From Brevundimonas albigilva (GTDB lineage: Bacteria; Pseudomonadota; Alphaproteobacteria; Caulobacterales; Caulobacteraceae), in assembly GCF_023503965.1 (NCBI RefSeq), contig NZ_CP097298.1, forward strand, positions 885,001-949,000: a stretch of 64,000 bases of DNA. The letters run 5' to 3'. The notes under the pieces were generated by a model. It worked only from the letters and a program-made list of their open reading frames with translations, did not search any database and was not told the origin of the DNA. A program made the translations under genes and the position numbers. Positions 1-9,755 of this stretch are shown here, one piece after another. The first letter of the stretch is position 1. The number at the start of each line of letters is the position of its first letter.

Positions 1-402
1 ATTTTACAATCCTAAGACCTTCATCATTCACGCGGCATGGCTGCGTCAGGCTTTCGCCCATTGCGCAAGATTCCCCACTGCTGCCTCCCGTAGGAGTTTG
101 GGCCGTGTCTCAGTCCCAATGTGGCTGATCATCCTCTCAGACCAGCTACTGATCGTCGCCTTGGTGGTCCATTACACCACCAACTAGCTAATCAGACGCG
201 GGCCGCTCCAATGGCGATAAATCTTTCCCCCGAAGGGCACATACGGTATTAGCTCAAGTTTCCCTGAGTTATTCCGTACCAAAGGGCACGTTCCCACGTG
301 TTACTCACCCGTCCGCCACTAAGTCCGAAGACTTCGTTCGACTTGCATGTGTTAGGCCTGCCGCCAGCGTTCGCTCTGAGCCAGGATCAAACTCTCAGGT
401 TG
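1..402 (-). rRNA. rrs: 16S ribosomal RNA, 5' part (runs off window start)
   Basis: Read on the minus strand, the block begins near 402 with the canonical 16S start, including AGAGTTTGATCCTGGCTCAG at about 378-397, then GCGAACGCTGGCGGCAGGCCTAACACATG. It also contains ACTCCTACGGGAGGCAGCAG, the universal 338 site, at about 80-100. The window edge cuts the gene at roughly E. coli position 440. The sequence has alphaproteobacterial features (short V1 region, GGCGGCAGGCCTAACACATGCAAGTCG type start). The rest of the rrn operon lies to the left of the window. The 5' end is placed to within a few bases by homology only. Confidence 0.98.
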
Positions 403-671
403 AGTTGAGCACTGACCTAAGCTTCGGACCACCCTAAGTGGACCTGGCATTAGTTCTACGTATTCTTGACGAGTTCCCACCCGCTAAGCCCTAAAGCTCA
501 GCGCATGGTATCTTCAAAAAGACCGCAGAGTGTCAGCGTCGAATGACCTTCATCTCTGAAGATCGCTAGGACGCCGCCGCCTGCGTTTCTCTTTCCAAAT
601 CAACAATGTCAAAGACCAAGAACCGCCAAAGCGACCCAAACCGTTTAACGCCCGTTCGCGGCGGAGGCGGC

Positions 672-700
672 GATTTAGTCGCCTCGCTTTCCGGTGTCAA
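672..700 (-). promoter_or_regulatory. rrn promoter, proximal
   Basis: On the minus strand: -35 TTGACA (700-695), a 17-base spacer, and -10 TAAATC (677-672), about 270 bases upstream of the mature 16S 5' end. Perfect -35 and optimal spacing fit a strong rRNA promoter. The start site itself is inferred. Confidence 0.65.
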
Positions 701-763
701 GCGTTTCTTTTTCAAGAAACTTTCTTTTCACCAGCGCCGCTCCGAGGAGCGGCGGGAGGCGGC

Positions 764-792
764 GATCTAAAGACCGCCGAACCTCGTGTCAA
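764..792 (-). promoter_or_regulatory. rrn promoter, distal
   Basis: A second minus-strand promoter 92 bases upstream of the first: -35 TTGACA (792-787), a 17-base spacer and -10 TAGATC (769-764). Tandem promoters with identical -35 and spacing are usual for rrn operons. Confidence 0.6.
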
Positions 793-1102
793 CCGCTTCT
801 TTCGAAGATTTCCCGGACCGGAGAGCGAACCCTCTGAACCGGGAAAAACCGAAGCGTTGTCCGCCCGGAGGCGGCGCTGAACCCTTCGATTCGATCGGAA
901 CCGCGGAACCTAGTGAGGCGACCCGGGAAAGGCAAGGGGGAAATCCCCGCCTCCCCGTCCAAGCGTCCCGACGTTTCCGTCAAGCCCCTCGGCGGCCGCC
1001 CGTCCCGCAGGCGAGGCGCCGCTATACGCAGGCCCCTTGCGGGTCGCAAGCCGGTTATCGCCTCACCGCCAGACTATCCACAGGATGGCGCGCGCCCTCG
1101 AC

Positions 1103-1756
1103 CTAGAAGCGGCGGCCGAAACCGACGGAGACCACCCACGGGTCCAGGGCCACGTCGCTCCTGAGCGCGCCGTCGTTGATGGTCGCATCGGTGTCGAACC
1201 ACACCTTCTTGACGTCGACGTTCAGGCTCCAAGGTCCCTGCACGCCGATGTCGGCGCCGGCCTGCAGCGCGTAGCCGAAGCCGTCGTCCAGATCGACGGT
1301 GAAGTCGTTCTTGTCCTTGCCGCTGTAGAACAGCATGTAGTTGACCCCCGCGCCGACATAGGGGCTGACGCGGCCGCTGCTGAGCGGGCGGTACTGCAGC
1401 GTGACGACGGGCGGCAGGACCCAGGTCTCGTGAACGGCGACGTCGGTGGTCCCGCCCTGAGCCCGGATTTCGTGCTGGGTCGTGCCCAGGATCGCCTCCA
1501 CCGCGATGTGGTCGGTCAGGAAATAGGTGAAGCCCAGGGTCGGCATGACGCTGTCGCCCACGTCGACGTGCAGGCCGGTGTCGGCGCCGGCCGCAGTGAC
1601 GACGGCGTCGTCGGCCTGGGAGAAGACGTCGGTGACGCGGCCGGTCACGATCCAGTCGCCCTTCCTAGGCGCGTCCCAGGCGGTCGTCTGCGCCAGGGCG
1701 GGGGCGGCGACGGCGGCGGCGGCCACGGCGGAGAGAATCAGGGTCTTGAGGTGCAT
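1103..1756 (-). CDS. ompW: OmpW family outer-membrane protein
   Basis: 217 residues. Residues 1-23 form a signal peptide (MHLKTLILSAVAAAAVAAPALAQ). The mature part has OmpW features: GDWIVTGRVTDVF near the N-terminus, LGFTYFLTDHIAVE, LQYRPL, SPYVGAGVNYMLFY and a C-terminal aromatic residue in VVSVGFGRRF. OmpW proteins are eight-stranded beta-barrels proposed to pass small hydrophobic molecules. I chose the ATG at 1756 because it places the signal peptide at the N-terminus; longer in-frame starts only add low-complexity sequence. A TTGAT-N4-CGCAA box lies 90 bases upstream, consistent with the oxygen control known for ompW in other proteobacteria. Its neighbours hemN and cyd support the same role. 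Confidence 0.93.
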   Translation of the reverse strand: MHLKTLILSAVAAAAVAAPALAQTTAWDAPRKGDWIVTGRVTDVFSQADDAVVTAAGADTGLHVDVGDSVMPTLGFTYFLTDHIAVEAILGTTQHEIRAQGGTTDVAVHETWVLPPVVTLQYRPLSSGRVSPYVGAGVNYMLFYSGKDKNDFTVDLDDGFGYALQAGADIGVQGPWSLNVDVKKVWFDTDATINDGALRSDVALDPWVVSVGFGRRF

Positions 1757-1845
1757 CTGGTGAAATCCCCGACGCCGCCGGCCGCGTGATGCGGGCCGTT
1801 CCGGCGTCTTGACGGGGACGATGGTCCGCCCGGCGGCGCCCGACC

Positions 1846-1859
1846 TTGATTCAGCGCAA
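1846..1859. promoter_or_regulatory. FNR/FixK-type box upstream of ompW
   Basis: TTGATTCAGCGCAA: a perfect left half-site (TTGAT) and a degenerate right half-site (CGCAA instead of ATCAA). It lies in the hemN-ompW gap, 90 bases upstream of the ompW start. The match to TTGAY-N4-RTCAA is partial, so confidence is moderate. Confidence 0.5.
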
Positions 1860-1889
1860 ACCGCGGACGCCTTGGACAATCTGTCCGCT

Positions 1890-3269
1890 TCAGACGACCC
1901 GCGCGTGGCGCTGGTGGAAATCACGCGCGCCGGGGTCGAAGGCGGCGCAGACCGCCCGCACGAACGGCCGTCCCTGCGGCGTCACATCCACCCGCCCCGC
2001 CTCGACGTCCACCAGTCCATCGGCCTGGAACGCCGCCAGGCGCGGCCAGACCTCGCCCACGCCGGCCATGTCGCGGCTGTGACGGCGGGCGACGGCGGTC
2101 ACATCGACGCGGAAGTCGCACATCAACCGCTCGATCAGCTCGGCGGTGAAGTGGTCCTGGGGGCTCAGCGCGACGCCGCGCGCGATGGGCAGCCGCCCCT
2201 GCCCCACCGCCGCGCGCCACTCGCGTTCCTGCGCCAGGTTCTGGACATAGCCTTGCGGCGTGCGGCTGATGGACGAGGCGCCCAGCCCGATCAGGACGGG
2301 GGCCTCGTCGGTCGTATAGCCCTGGAAGTTGCGACGCAGCCGGCCCGCCCTCTGGGCCGCGGCCAGGGAGTCGTGCGGCAGGGCGAAATGGTCCAGGCCG
2401 ATCGCCCGCCAGCCCTTGCCGGTCAGATAACGGGCGGCCGCCTGGCTCTGGACGAACCGCGCCTGCGCGCCCGGCAGGTCCGCGTCGCGGATCAGCTTCT
2501 GATGCGGCTTCATCCACGGCACATGGGCGTAGCCGAACAGGGCGATGCGCTCGGGCTTCAGCGTCGTCACCTGGCCCAGGGTGGTGACGACATGCTCGAC
2601 CGTCTGCAGCGGCAGGCCGTACATCAGGTCCAGGTTCACCGAGACCACGCCCTGGTCGCGCAGCGCTCCGGCCGCCCAACGGATGGTCTCGAACGATTCG
2701 GGCCGGTTCACCGCCGCCTGGACCTGCGGCGACAGGTCCTGCACCCCCAGGCTGGCGCGCGTCAGGCCGATGCGGCCGGCGGCGCGGACCCAGTCCTCGG
2801 TCAGGACCTCGGAGTCCAGTTCGGCGGCGATCTCGAAACAGTCGCTTAGATCGAACCGGGCGGCCAAGCCGGCGAACAGGCGCTCCAGCGCCTCGGGCGG
2901 CAGCATGTTGGGCGTGCCCCCGCCCAGGTGGATCGAGCCGACGCGCACGCGACGCCCCATCCTGGCCAGGACAAGATCCGCCTCGGCCAGCAGCAGGTCG
3001 ATGTAGCTGTCCATCACCGCGACGCGGTTCATCGCCCGGGTGTTGCACCCGCAGTACCAGCACAGCCGCTTGCAGAACGGGATGTGCAGATAGAGCGAGA
3101 TCGCCGGCTGGGTCGGCGCCGCCTCCAGCCAGTCGCCCCAGGTCGCGGCGTCGACGTCGGCGGTGAACTGCGCGGCCGTCGGATAGGAGGTGTATCGGGG
3201 CGCGTGGGCGTCGTAGCGGGCGATGAGGTCCGTCGCGTCGAGCGCGCGGTCCGGCGTGCGGACGAACAT
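1890..3269 (-). CDS. hemN: oxygen-independent coproporphyrinogen III oxidase (radical SAM)
   Basis: 459 residues, the usual HemN length. It decarboxylates coproporphyrinogen III to protoporphyrinogen IX without O2, in the cytoplasm. The radical-SAM cluster motif is CKRLCWYCGC (about residues 66-75; CxxxCxxC), preceded by YLHIPFC. Also present are the GGGTPN motif (SAM binding), the N-terminal YDAHAPRYTSYPTA substrate-binding segment and the C-terminal HemN domain. The extra Cys after CxxxCxxC (CGC) is characteristic of true HemN rather than HemW. Context with cytochrome bd and an FNR-type regulator fits micro-oxic heme supply. No clear FNR box lies directly upstream. Confidence 0.97.
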   Translation of the reverse strand: MFVRTPDRALDATDLIARYDAHAPRYTSYPTAAQFTADVDAATWGDWLEAAPTQPAISLYLHIPFCKRLCWYCGCNTRAMNRVAVMDSYIDLLLAEADLVLARMGRRVRVGSIHLGGGTPNMLPPEALERLFAGLAARFDLSDCFEIAAELDSEVLTEDWVRAAGRIGLTRASLGVQDLSPQVQAAVNRPESFETIRWAAGALRDQGVVSVNLDLMYGLPLQTVEHVVTTLGQVTTLKPERIALFGYAHVPWMKPHQKLIRDADLPGAQARFVQSQAAARYLTGKGWRAIGLDHFALPHDSLAAAQRAGRLRRNFQGYTTDEAPVLIGLGASSISRTPQGYVQNLAQEREWRAAVGQGRLPIARGVALSPQDHFTAELIERLMCDFRVDVTAVARRHSRDMAGVGEVWPRLAAFQADGLVDVEAGRVDVTPQGRPFVRAVCAAFDPGARDFHQRHARVV

Positions 3270-3359
3270 GGCTGCAGCCTTGAAGAGAGATGCGCCGCCT
3301 CCCAGCTTCCCGAGCAGAGGCGGAAAGACCGGAAGGGCGGCCGGGAGACGGCCCGCGCG

Positions 3360-3509
3360 CTAGAGCGGAACGTCGACCTCCTTGGAGGCGTCGGGCGTCG
3401 AAAGGCCCTCATCGCCTTCGTCGAACAGATGGAACTCGTGCCACAGGCCGTTCAGGACGCCGAAGGCGACGGCCAGTCCCAGGCCCAGGATCCAGGAGAA
3501 ATACCACAT
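3360..3509 (-). CDS. cydX: cytochrome bd oxidase small subunit CydX
   Basis: 49 residues. It begins MWYFSWILGLGLAVAFGVLN, one transmembrane helix with the CydX hallmark MWYFxWILG, followed by a short acidic tail ending ASKEVDVPL. CydX is a single-helix subunit needed for stability and heme retention of cytochrome bd. A good ribosome site (TTAGGAGCC) precedes the ATG at 3509, and the gene begins 20 bases after the cydB stop, giving the order cydA-cydB-cydX. It is short enough to be missed by automatic ORF calling. Confidence 0.95.
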   Translation of the reverse strand: MWYFSWILGLGLAVAFGVLNGLWHEFHLFDEGDEGLSTPDASKEVDVPL

Positions 3510-3529
3510 GGGAAGAGGCTCCTAAGGCT

Positions 3530-4678
3530 TCAGTAAAGATCGGGGTTGGTCTTCAGGGCGCCGGTGGAGCTGCGGCCCCACAGAACCTTGTAGACCCACG
3601 CCGTGTAGAGAAGGACCAGCGGCAGGAAGACCACCGTGCACAGCAACATGATGAACAGGGTCAGGTGGCTGGACGAGGCGTTCCACACCGTCAGGCTGCT
3701 GACCGGATTGATCGAACTGGGCAGGATGAAGGGGAACATCGACAGGCCCACGGTCGAGATGATCCCCACCGTCGAGCCCGACGAGCCGCCGAAGGCCAGG
3801 GCCGCCGACCGCCGCCACAAGCCGACCAGGGCGACGGCCGCGCCGAGGAAACCCAGGGCCGGGGCGATCAGCATCCAGGGATAGCGGCCGTAGTTGTCCA
3901 GCCAGGCCCCAGGCGCCGCCTCCACCGTCGACCGCAGCGGGTTGGAGAAGCCGTTGACGTCGATGGGGCTGGTGATCCGGTAGCCCAGGCCGCCGTAGGC
4001 GACATAGAGGCCGCCGGCCGCGAACAGGACCAGGGCCGCGACGGCCGCGATGGTGCCGAAGCGGCGGGCGCGATCCAGCACCGGGCCTTCTTCCGCCTTG
4101 ACGCTCAGCCAGGCCGCGCCGTGCAGCACCAGCATGGCGACCGACAGCAGGCCGGCCAGCAGGCTGAAGGGCGTGAACAGGCCGATCAGGTGGCCTTCGT
4201 AGAAGGAGCGCAGGTCGCCATCCAGGCGGAAGGGCGCGCCCAGCAGGACGTTGCCGACCGCCACGCCGAAGACCAGCGCCGGCACGAAGCCGCCGATGAA
4301 CAGGCCCCAGTCCCACAACGACCGCCAGGTCCGCGACGGACGCTTGGACCGATACTTGAACGAAACAGGCCGCAGGATCAGCGCCGACAGCACCAGGAAC
4401 ATGGCCAGGTAGAAGCCCGAGAAGCTGACCGCATAGACGAAGGGCCAGGCGGCGAAGATGGCGCCGCCGCCCAGGATGAACCAGACCTGGTTGCCTTCCC
4501 AGGTGGCGCCGACGGTGTTGATCACCATGCGGCGCTCTTCGTCCGTGCGGGCGACGAAGGGCAACAGGGCGCCGACGCCCAGGTCGAACCCGTCGGTCAG
4601 GGCGAAGGCGATTAGCAGCACCCCCAGGAGGCCCCACCAGATCAGGCGAAGCGTGGCGAAGTCGAGAGGAAGATCCAT
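3530..4678 (-). CDS. cydB: cytochrome bd ubiquinol oxidase subunit II
   Basis: 382 residues, an integral membrane protein with about nine hydrophobic segments. The N-terminus (TLRLIWWGLLGVLLIAFALTDGFDLGVGALLPFVAR) is diagnostic for CydB; WEGNQVWFILGGGAIFAAWP follows, and the C-terminal helix is VFLPLVLLYTAWVYKVLWG. With CydA it forms the heme b/d quinol oxidase that reduces O2 to water with high affinity and without proton pumping. It begins 23 bases after the cydA stop and is presumably cotranscribed with it. Confidence 0.98.
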   Translation of the reverse strand: MDLPLDFATLRLIWWGLLGVLLIAFALTDGFDLGVGALLPFVARTDEERRMVINTVGATWEGNQVWFILGGGAIFAAWPFVYAVSFSGFYLAMFLVLSALILRPVSFKYRSKRPSRTWRSLWDWGLFIGGFVPALVFGVAVGNVLLGAPFRLDGDLRSFYEGHLIGLFTPFSLLAGLLSVAMLVLHGAAWLSVKAEEGPVLDRARRFGTIAAVAALVLFAAGGLYVAYGGLGYRITSPIDVNGFSNPLRSTVEAAPGAWLDNYGRYPWMLIAPALGFLGAAVALVGLWRRSAALAFGGSSGSTVGIISTVGLSMFPFILPSSINPVSSLTVWNASSSHLTLFIMLLCTVVFLPLVLLYTAWVYKVLWGRSSTGALKTNPDLY

Positions 4679-4701
4679 GGTCGGATGTCCGATCTAAGGG
4701 G

Positions 4702-6297
4702 TCAGGCGACGGCCGCGGCGGGCGCGCGCGCGCCAGCGGACGGGTCGGAGGGCGTGTCGGGGGCGGTCTCGAAGGTCTGCTGCTCGTGGAACGGCCCCTT
4801 CTTGATGGCGTGCAGCATCAGCCGCACCTCGACCACCGCCAGGGCGCCGTACAGCAGGGTGAACCCCACGATGGTGGCCCACAGCTGCGCCACGGTCAGG
4901 GACGATGCGCCCAGGAAGGTCGGCAGGACGCCTTCCACGGCCCAGGGCTGGCGACCGAACTCGGCCAGGATCCAGCCGAACTCGATGGCGATCCAGGGCA
5001 GCGGGATGGACAGGACGGCCAGGCGCAGGAACCAGCGCGTCTGGTGCTTGCGCAGGGTGCACAGCACGAAGGCGGTGGCGAACAGGGCGATCATGAACAT
5101 CCCCACGCCCGCCATGATGCGGAAGCTCCAGAACAGGGCCGGCACGTTCGGCACCGTCTCCCAGGCGGTCTGCTGGATCAGCGCGGGCGAGGCCTGGCGC
5201 GGGTCGGCGACGTGGCGCTTGAGCAGCAGGCCGTAGCCCAGGTCGCGGCGATGGGTTTCGAACACGCCGCGCGCGACGGGATCGGCCGGATCGGCCTTGA
5301 CCTTCTCCAGCGCGTCATAGGCGATGACGCCGGATTCGATGCGGTCCTCGGCCGTGGCCACCAGTTCGAAGATGCCTTCGACGGGCTTGTCGATGGTGCG
5401 GGTTGCGATCAGGCCCATCACCCAGGGCACATGGACGCCGAAGTGCGTCTCGCGGTCCTTCATCGAGGGAATGCCGATCAGCGTCAGGCCGGCCGGCGCG
5501 GGCTCGGTGCGCCACATGGCCTCCAGCGCCGCCAGCTTCATCTTCTGGTTATCGGTCAGCGCATAGCCCGACTGGTCGCCCAGCACGACGACCGACAGCG
5601 ACGCCGCCAGACCGAAGGCCGAGGCCACCGTCATCGACCGCTTGGCGAAACCGACGTGCCTGCCGCGCAGCAGATAGAAGGCCGAGACGCCCAGCACGAA
5701 GACCGAGGCGCAGACATAGCCGGCGGACACGGTGTGGACGAACTTGGCCTGGGCCACCGGATTGAACAGCACGGCCATGAAGTCCGTGACCTCCATCCGC
5801 ATGGTGTCGGGATTGAAGGCCGCGCCGACCGGATTCTGCATCCAGCCGTTGGCGATCAGGATCCACAGCGCCGACAGGTTGGTGCCCAGCGCCACCATGA
5901 AGGTGACGAACAGGTGGGCGTGCGGCTTCAGCTTGTCCCAGCCGAAGAACATCAAACCGACGAAGGTCGCCTCCAGGAAGAAGGCCATCAGCCCTTCGAT
6001 CGCCAGCGGCGCGCCGAAGATGTCGCCGACGTAGTGGCTGTAATAGCTCCAGTTCATGCCGAACTGGAACTCCATCGTGATCCCGGTCGCGACGCCCAGC
6101 ACGAAGTTGATGCCGAACAGCACGCCCCAGAAACGGGTGATCGTCCGCCAGATCGGGCGGCGGGTCATCACATAGATCGACTCCATGATGACCAGCATGA
6201 ACGACAGCCCCAGCGTCAGGGGCACGAACAGGAAGTGGTAGAGGGCCGTCAGCGCGAACTGCAGCCGGGACAGGTCGACGACCGCTAGGTCGATCAT
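4702..6297 (-). CDS. cydA: cytochrome bd ubiquinol oxidase subunit I
   Basis: 531 residues. Key residues are all present, offset by two from E. coli: His21 (heme b595 axial ligand), Glu101 and Glu109 in EGLMAFFLEA (proton path), His188 in KFVHTVSAGY and Met395 in FRIMAGVGM (heme b558 ligands). The quinol-binding Q-loop follows GDQSGYALTDNQKMKLAALEAMW. Its short length suggests the short-Q-loop subfamily (inference). It catalyses quinol oxidation and O2 reduction in the inner membrane. A perfect FNR box, TTGATCCTGATCAA, lies about 75-90 bases upstream. Confidence 0.98.
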   Translation of the reverse strand: MIDLAVVDLSRLQFALTALYHFLFVPLTLGLSFMLVIMESIYVMTRRPIWRTITRFWGVLFGINFVLGVATGITMEFQFGMNWSYYSHYVGDIFGAPLAIEGLMAFFLEATFVGLMFFGWDKLKPHAHLFVTFMVALGTNLSALWILIANGWMQNPVGAAFNPDTMRMEVTDFMAVLFNPVAQAKFVHTVSAGYVCASVFVLGVSAFYLLRGRHVGFAKRSMTVASAFGLAASLSVVVLGDQSGYALTDNQKMKLAALEAMWRTEPAPAGLTLIGIPSMKDRETHFGVHVPWVMGLIATRTIDKPVEGIFELVATAEDRIESGVIAYDALEKVKADPADPVARGVFETHRRDLGYGLLLKRHVADPRQASPALIQQTAWETVPNVPALFWSFRIMAGVGMFMIALFATAFVLCTLRKHQTRWFLRLAVLSIPLPWIAIEFGWILAEFGRQPWAVEGVLPTFLGASSLTVAQLWATIVGFTLLYGALAVVEVRLMLHAIKKGPFHEQQTFETAPDTPSDPSAGARAPAAAVA

Positions 6298-6370
6298 GGC
6301 GATGCTCCAAGCCCGCCGGCCCCGACGACCGACGTTTCCGTTGCCGTACGGCGGTCACTATGCGCCCGCC

Positions 6371-6384
6371 TTGATCCTGATCAA
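6371..6384. promoter_or_regulatory. FNR/FixK box between cydA and cydD
   Basis: TTGATCCTGATCAA is a perfect dyad matching the FNR consensus TTGAT-N4-ATCAA. It lies in the divergent gap, about 75 bases from the cydA start and 107 from the cydD start, so it could control both transcripts. Confidence 0.85.
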
Positions 6385-6490
6385 AGCCGCAAACATCAAC
6401 CGGCCGTAGTGGACCCTTCGCCCTTGGACATTCGGTCCGAGGGCGTAATGTCCGCTGGCGTCCGCGATGATCCGGCGCCGGAGTGTGTCG

Positions 6491-8100
6491 ATGAGCCTTG
6501 CGCCCCCCGCCCCGTCCGCCACCACGCCCGCCGGATGGCTGAAAACCGTTGCGCGGCCTTGGCGGCGCCTGACCCTGCTGGCCAGCGCCCTGGTCGTCGC
6601 CGACACGGCGCCGGCCGCCGGCTTCGCCCTGGGCGTGGCGATGACCGTGGCGCGGATCGACCAGGGCGTGGCCGCCATCGCGCCCTGGCTGGCCCTGGCG
6701 GCCGCCAGCCTGCTGGCGCGCGGGCTGATCGGACAAGGCGCGACGTCGCTGGGCGCCCGGCTGGCCCGGGCCGTGAAGACGGATCGGCGCCGCCGGCTGC
6801 TGGCGGAGCTGTTCGCCGGCGGCGGCCGCTCGCCGGCGCATCTGACCGCGGTCGTGGAGGGGGTGGACGCCCTGGACGGCTACTTCGCCCGCTTCCTGCC
6901 GCTGCGGATCGGCGCGGCGGTGTCGCCCCTGCTGATCATAGCCCTGGCCGCGGTGGCCAGTCCGGTCTCGGCCGGCATCCTGCTGTTCACCCTCCTTCCC
7001 TTCATTCTCGGCATGGCCCTGGCGGGAACGGCGGCGGCGGGCGAGAGCCGTCGCCAGTTTCAGGCCCTGGAGCGGCTGTCGGGCCTGTTCGTCGATCGGG
7101 TCCGGGCCCTTCCCGCCATCCTGGCCTTCGACGCGGCGCCGAGGACCACGAGCGAGGTCGCATCGGCCTCCGACGAACTGGGCCGACGCACGGCCCGGGT
7201 CATGCGCATCGCCTTCGTCTCGTCCGGCGTGCTGGAGTTCTTTTCGGCCCTGTCCGTGGCGCTGATCGCCGTCTATTGCGGATTCAACCTGCTCAGGCTG
7301 TTGCCGTTTCCCGCGCCCGAGACGCTGGACCTGCCGCGCGCCTTCTTCGTGCTGGCCCTGGCGCCCGAGACGTATCAGCCCCTGCGTCGCCTGGCCGCCG
7401 CCTATCATGACCGGCAGGCCGCGGAAGCGGCGGCGCCCGCCCTCATGCGGCCTGAACCGCGGGCGACCGAACGCTACGTCCTGCCCGACACGGCGCCCTC
7501 GGTGCGCTTCCGCCAGGTCCGCATCGCCTACGACGGCGCGCCCCCGTTCTCGACGGGTTCGACCTCGAGGTGCGGCCGGGACAGAGGGTGGCCCTGGTCG
7601 GAGCCAGCGGCACGGGAAAATCCAGCCTGCTGCATCTTCTGCTCGGCTTGGCGCCGCTGTCGGGCGGCGAGGTGGAGGTCGGCGATCTGCCGTTGAGCCT
7701 TACCGGCGGCTTCGCCGGACGAATCGCCTGGGCCAGCCAGAACCCCGTGGTCGTGCCGGGAACCCTGGCCGACAACATCCGCATCGCCGACCCCTCGGCC
7801 TGCCCAGGGCGCGTGCTGGCCGCCGCCGGCCAGGCGGGCCTATCCGGCGATCTGGACCGCCTGCTGGACGAGCGCGGCGGCGGACTGTCGGGCGGCGAAC
7901 GGCGGCGCCTGGGACTGGCGCGCGCCTTCCTGAAACGCGCGCCCCTGCTGCTGCTGGACGAGCCCACCGCCAACCTGGATCCCGCGTCCGAAACCGCGAT
8001 CCTGGAGATCGTGCGGCAGGCGGCTCAGGGCCGGACCACCCTGATCGCCACCCATTCCGCGGCGGTCGCGGCCCTGGCCGACCGCGTGGTGCGGCTGTGA
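6491..8100 (+). CDS. cydD: thiol reductant ABC exporter subunit CydD (one-base frameshift)
   Basis: ABC exporter half: membrane domain in the first about 320 residues, then an ATPase domain with Walker A GASGTGKSS, signature LSGGERRR, Walker B LLLLDEPT and the H-loop in IATHS. CydDC exports cysteine and glutathione to the periplasm and is required to assemble cytochrome bd. The ATG at 6491 is preferred over 6467 because GGAG lies 7 bases before it. The reading frame breaks at a C5 run at 7551-7555; adding one C restores GAPPVLDGFDLEVRPGQ and a full-length protein. I read this as a sequence error, not decay. cydC begins by overlapping its stop. Confidence 0.9.
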
Positions 8101-9755
8101 GCCCCCGTCAAGGATCGGCGCCCTGGTCGCCGCCCAGCGCCGGGCCGAGCGCCTTCGTCTGCGGATCGCGGCGGCGGCGGCGGCGGCGGTCACCGTCGCG
8201 GCCGTCGGCCTGCTGGGCTTGTCAGGCTGGTTCATCACCGGCGCCGCGCTGGCCGGCTTGGGCGGTCTGGCCGCCGTCCAGGCCTTCAACTATCTGATGC
8301 CCAGCGCCGTGATCCGCCTTCTGGCCATCCTGCGCACGGGCGCGCGCTATGCGGAGCGCGTGGCGGGGCACGAGGCCGCCCTGCGCGCCTTGGCTCGCCT
8401 GCGGCCCCAGTTGTTCGCCGCCCTGGCGTCCGGTTCCCCGGGGCGCGCCCTGGCGCTGTCGTCGGGCGAGGCGTCGGCCCGCCTGGTCCAGGACGTCAAC
8501 GCCGTGCAGACGCTGTTCGTGAGGCTGTCCGCCCCGTGGGGCGCGCTGGCCGGGGCCGCCGCCGCCATCGGGCTGACGGCGCTGGCGAATGCGACGGCGG
8601 CCCTGCTGCTGGCGCTCTGCATGGGCGCCTCGGCGGCGGGGTCGCTTCTGCTGGCGCGGCGGCTCAGCGATCCCGCCGGTCGCGCCGCCCAGATCGCCGT
8701 CGGTTCTCTGAAAACGCGCCTGTCGGCCCTGGAATCGGCCGCCCCCGAACTGCGCGCCTACGGCCTCGAAACCTGGGCCGTGGAGGATTGCGCCGACCGT
8801 GCGCGCGATCTGGACCGGAGCCGGATCACGCTGACCCTGGCTGCAGGGTGGCTGACCGTTTGGCAGACCGCCGCCGCCGCCGGCGCGGTGGTGCTCGTGA
8901 CCCTGGCGGTCGTTTCCGCGCCCGCGCCGCTGGCGGCCTTGGCGATCCTGGCCGCCCTGATGGGCATGGACTCCACCGCCGGCCTGGCGTCCGCCCTGCA
9001 TCAGAACGGAGCCGCCGCCCAGGCGGCCGACCGTCTGGACGCGCTCGCCGCCTCGCCTTCGAAGACGGGGCGGAACAGGCCGCGCCGTCTTCGGACACGG
9101 TGGCGCTGCTGGGCCGCAGCGTCTCGCCGCCCTTCCGCCTGGCGGTGGTCGGCGCCTCCGGCGTCGGCAAGACCACTGCGCTCGAACGCCTGATCGGTCT
9201 GCGCGACGCCCCGGCTGGACGGTTCAGTCTGGGAGGCGTCGATGCGGCCGATCTCGATCCGGCCCGCCGCCGCGCCCTTTCGCCTACGCCGCCCAGGACG
9301 TGCGGCTGATGGACGCCAGCGTCCGGGATAATCTGGGCTTGGCGGGCGCGTTCGACGACGAAACTCTGTGGGAGGCGCTGGACGACGCCGACCTGGGCGA
9401 CCGCTTTCGCCGCGACCCCAAGGGCCTGGACGCGCCCATAGGCCCCGACGGCGCGCGTCTGTCCGGCGGCGAGCGGCGGCGTCTCGCCCTGGCGCGGGCC
9501 TATCTGCGGAGCGCGCCCTGGCTGGTGCTGGACGAGCCGACCGAGGGCCTGGACGCCGCAACCGAGGCGCGGGTCCTGGCGGCGCTGGATCGACGGCTTT
9601 CGAGCCGCGGCCAGGGCCTGATCCTGGTCAGCCACCGTCTCGCGCCGACGGACCTGTGCGACGCCGTCGTGCGGCTTGCTGACGAACGGTCAGCCCTCGC
9701 CCTCGGCCAGGGCGGCCAACCGGTCGGGCTGTTCGATCCGCAGCTCGTGCAGTGA
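8097..9755 (+). CDS. cydC: thiol reductant ABC exporter subunit CydC (frameshifted)
   Basis: Second half of the CydDC exporter. The probable start is the GTG at 8097, overlapping the cydD TGA; adding one C to the C5 run at 8102-8106 joins it to AALVAAQRRAERLRLR and the SGWFITGAALAG membrane domain. Two more one-base losses are needed: around 9040-9060 (before FEDGAEQAAPSSD) and at the T3 run 9278-9280, which restores RRRALFAYAAQDVRLMDASVRDN. Walker A is GASGVGKTT, the signature is LSGGERRR and Walker B is WLVLDEPT. The frame overlaps the 3' end of the convergent fnr gene by 66 bases, so the true stop may be slightly earlier. Confidence 0.85.

Larger units (their letters stand above)
403..1102. 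other. rrn leader and promoter region plus empty spacer
   Basis: Between the 16S 5' end and the ompW stop there is no credible protein gene; the short ORFs have no start signal and no recognisable composition. From 403 to about 660 lies the transcribed rRNA leader, with a boxA-like GGTCTTTGACA on the minus strand near 610-620. Two sigma70-type promoters on the minus strand are listed separately. From 793 to 1102 I see only GC-rich spacer. Confidence 0.7.

Noticed and set aside
3270..3300. Possible FNR box before hemN (CTTGAAGAGAGATGC)
   Set aside because: Only the left half resembles TTGAT; the right half does not match ATCAA.
6491..9755. cydD and cydC as decayed pseudogenes
   Set aside because: Every break is a single missing base, two of them in C5 runs, and all Walker and signature motifs remain intact. 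A sequence error is more likely, given the same pattern in other genes.
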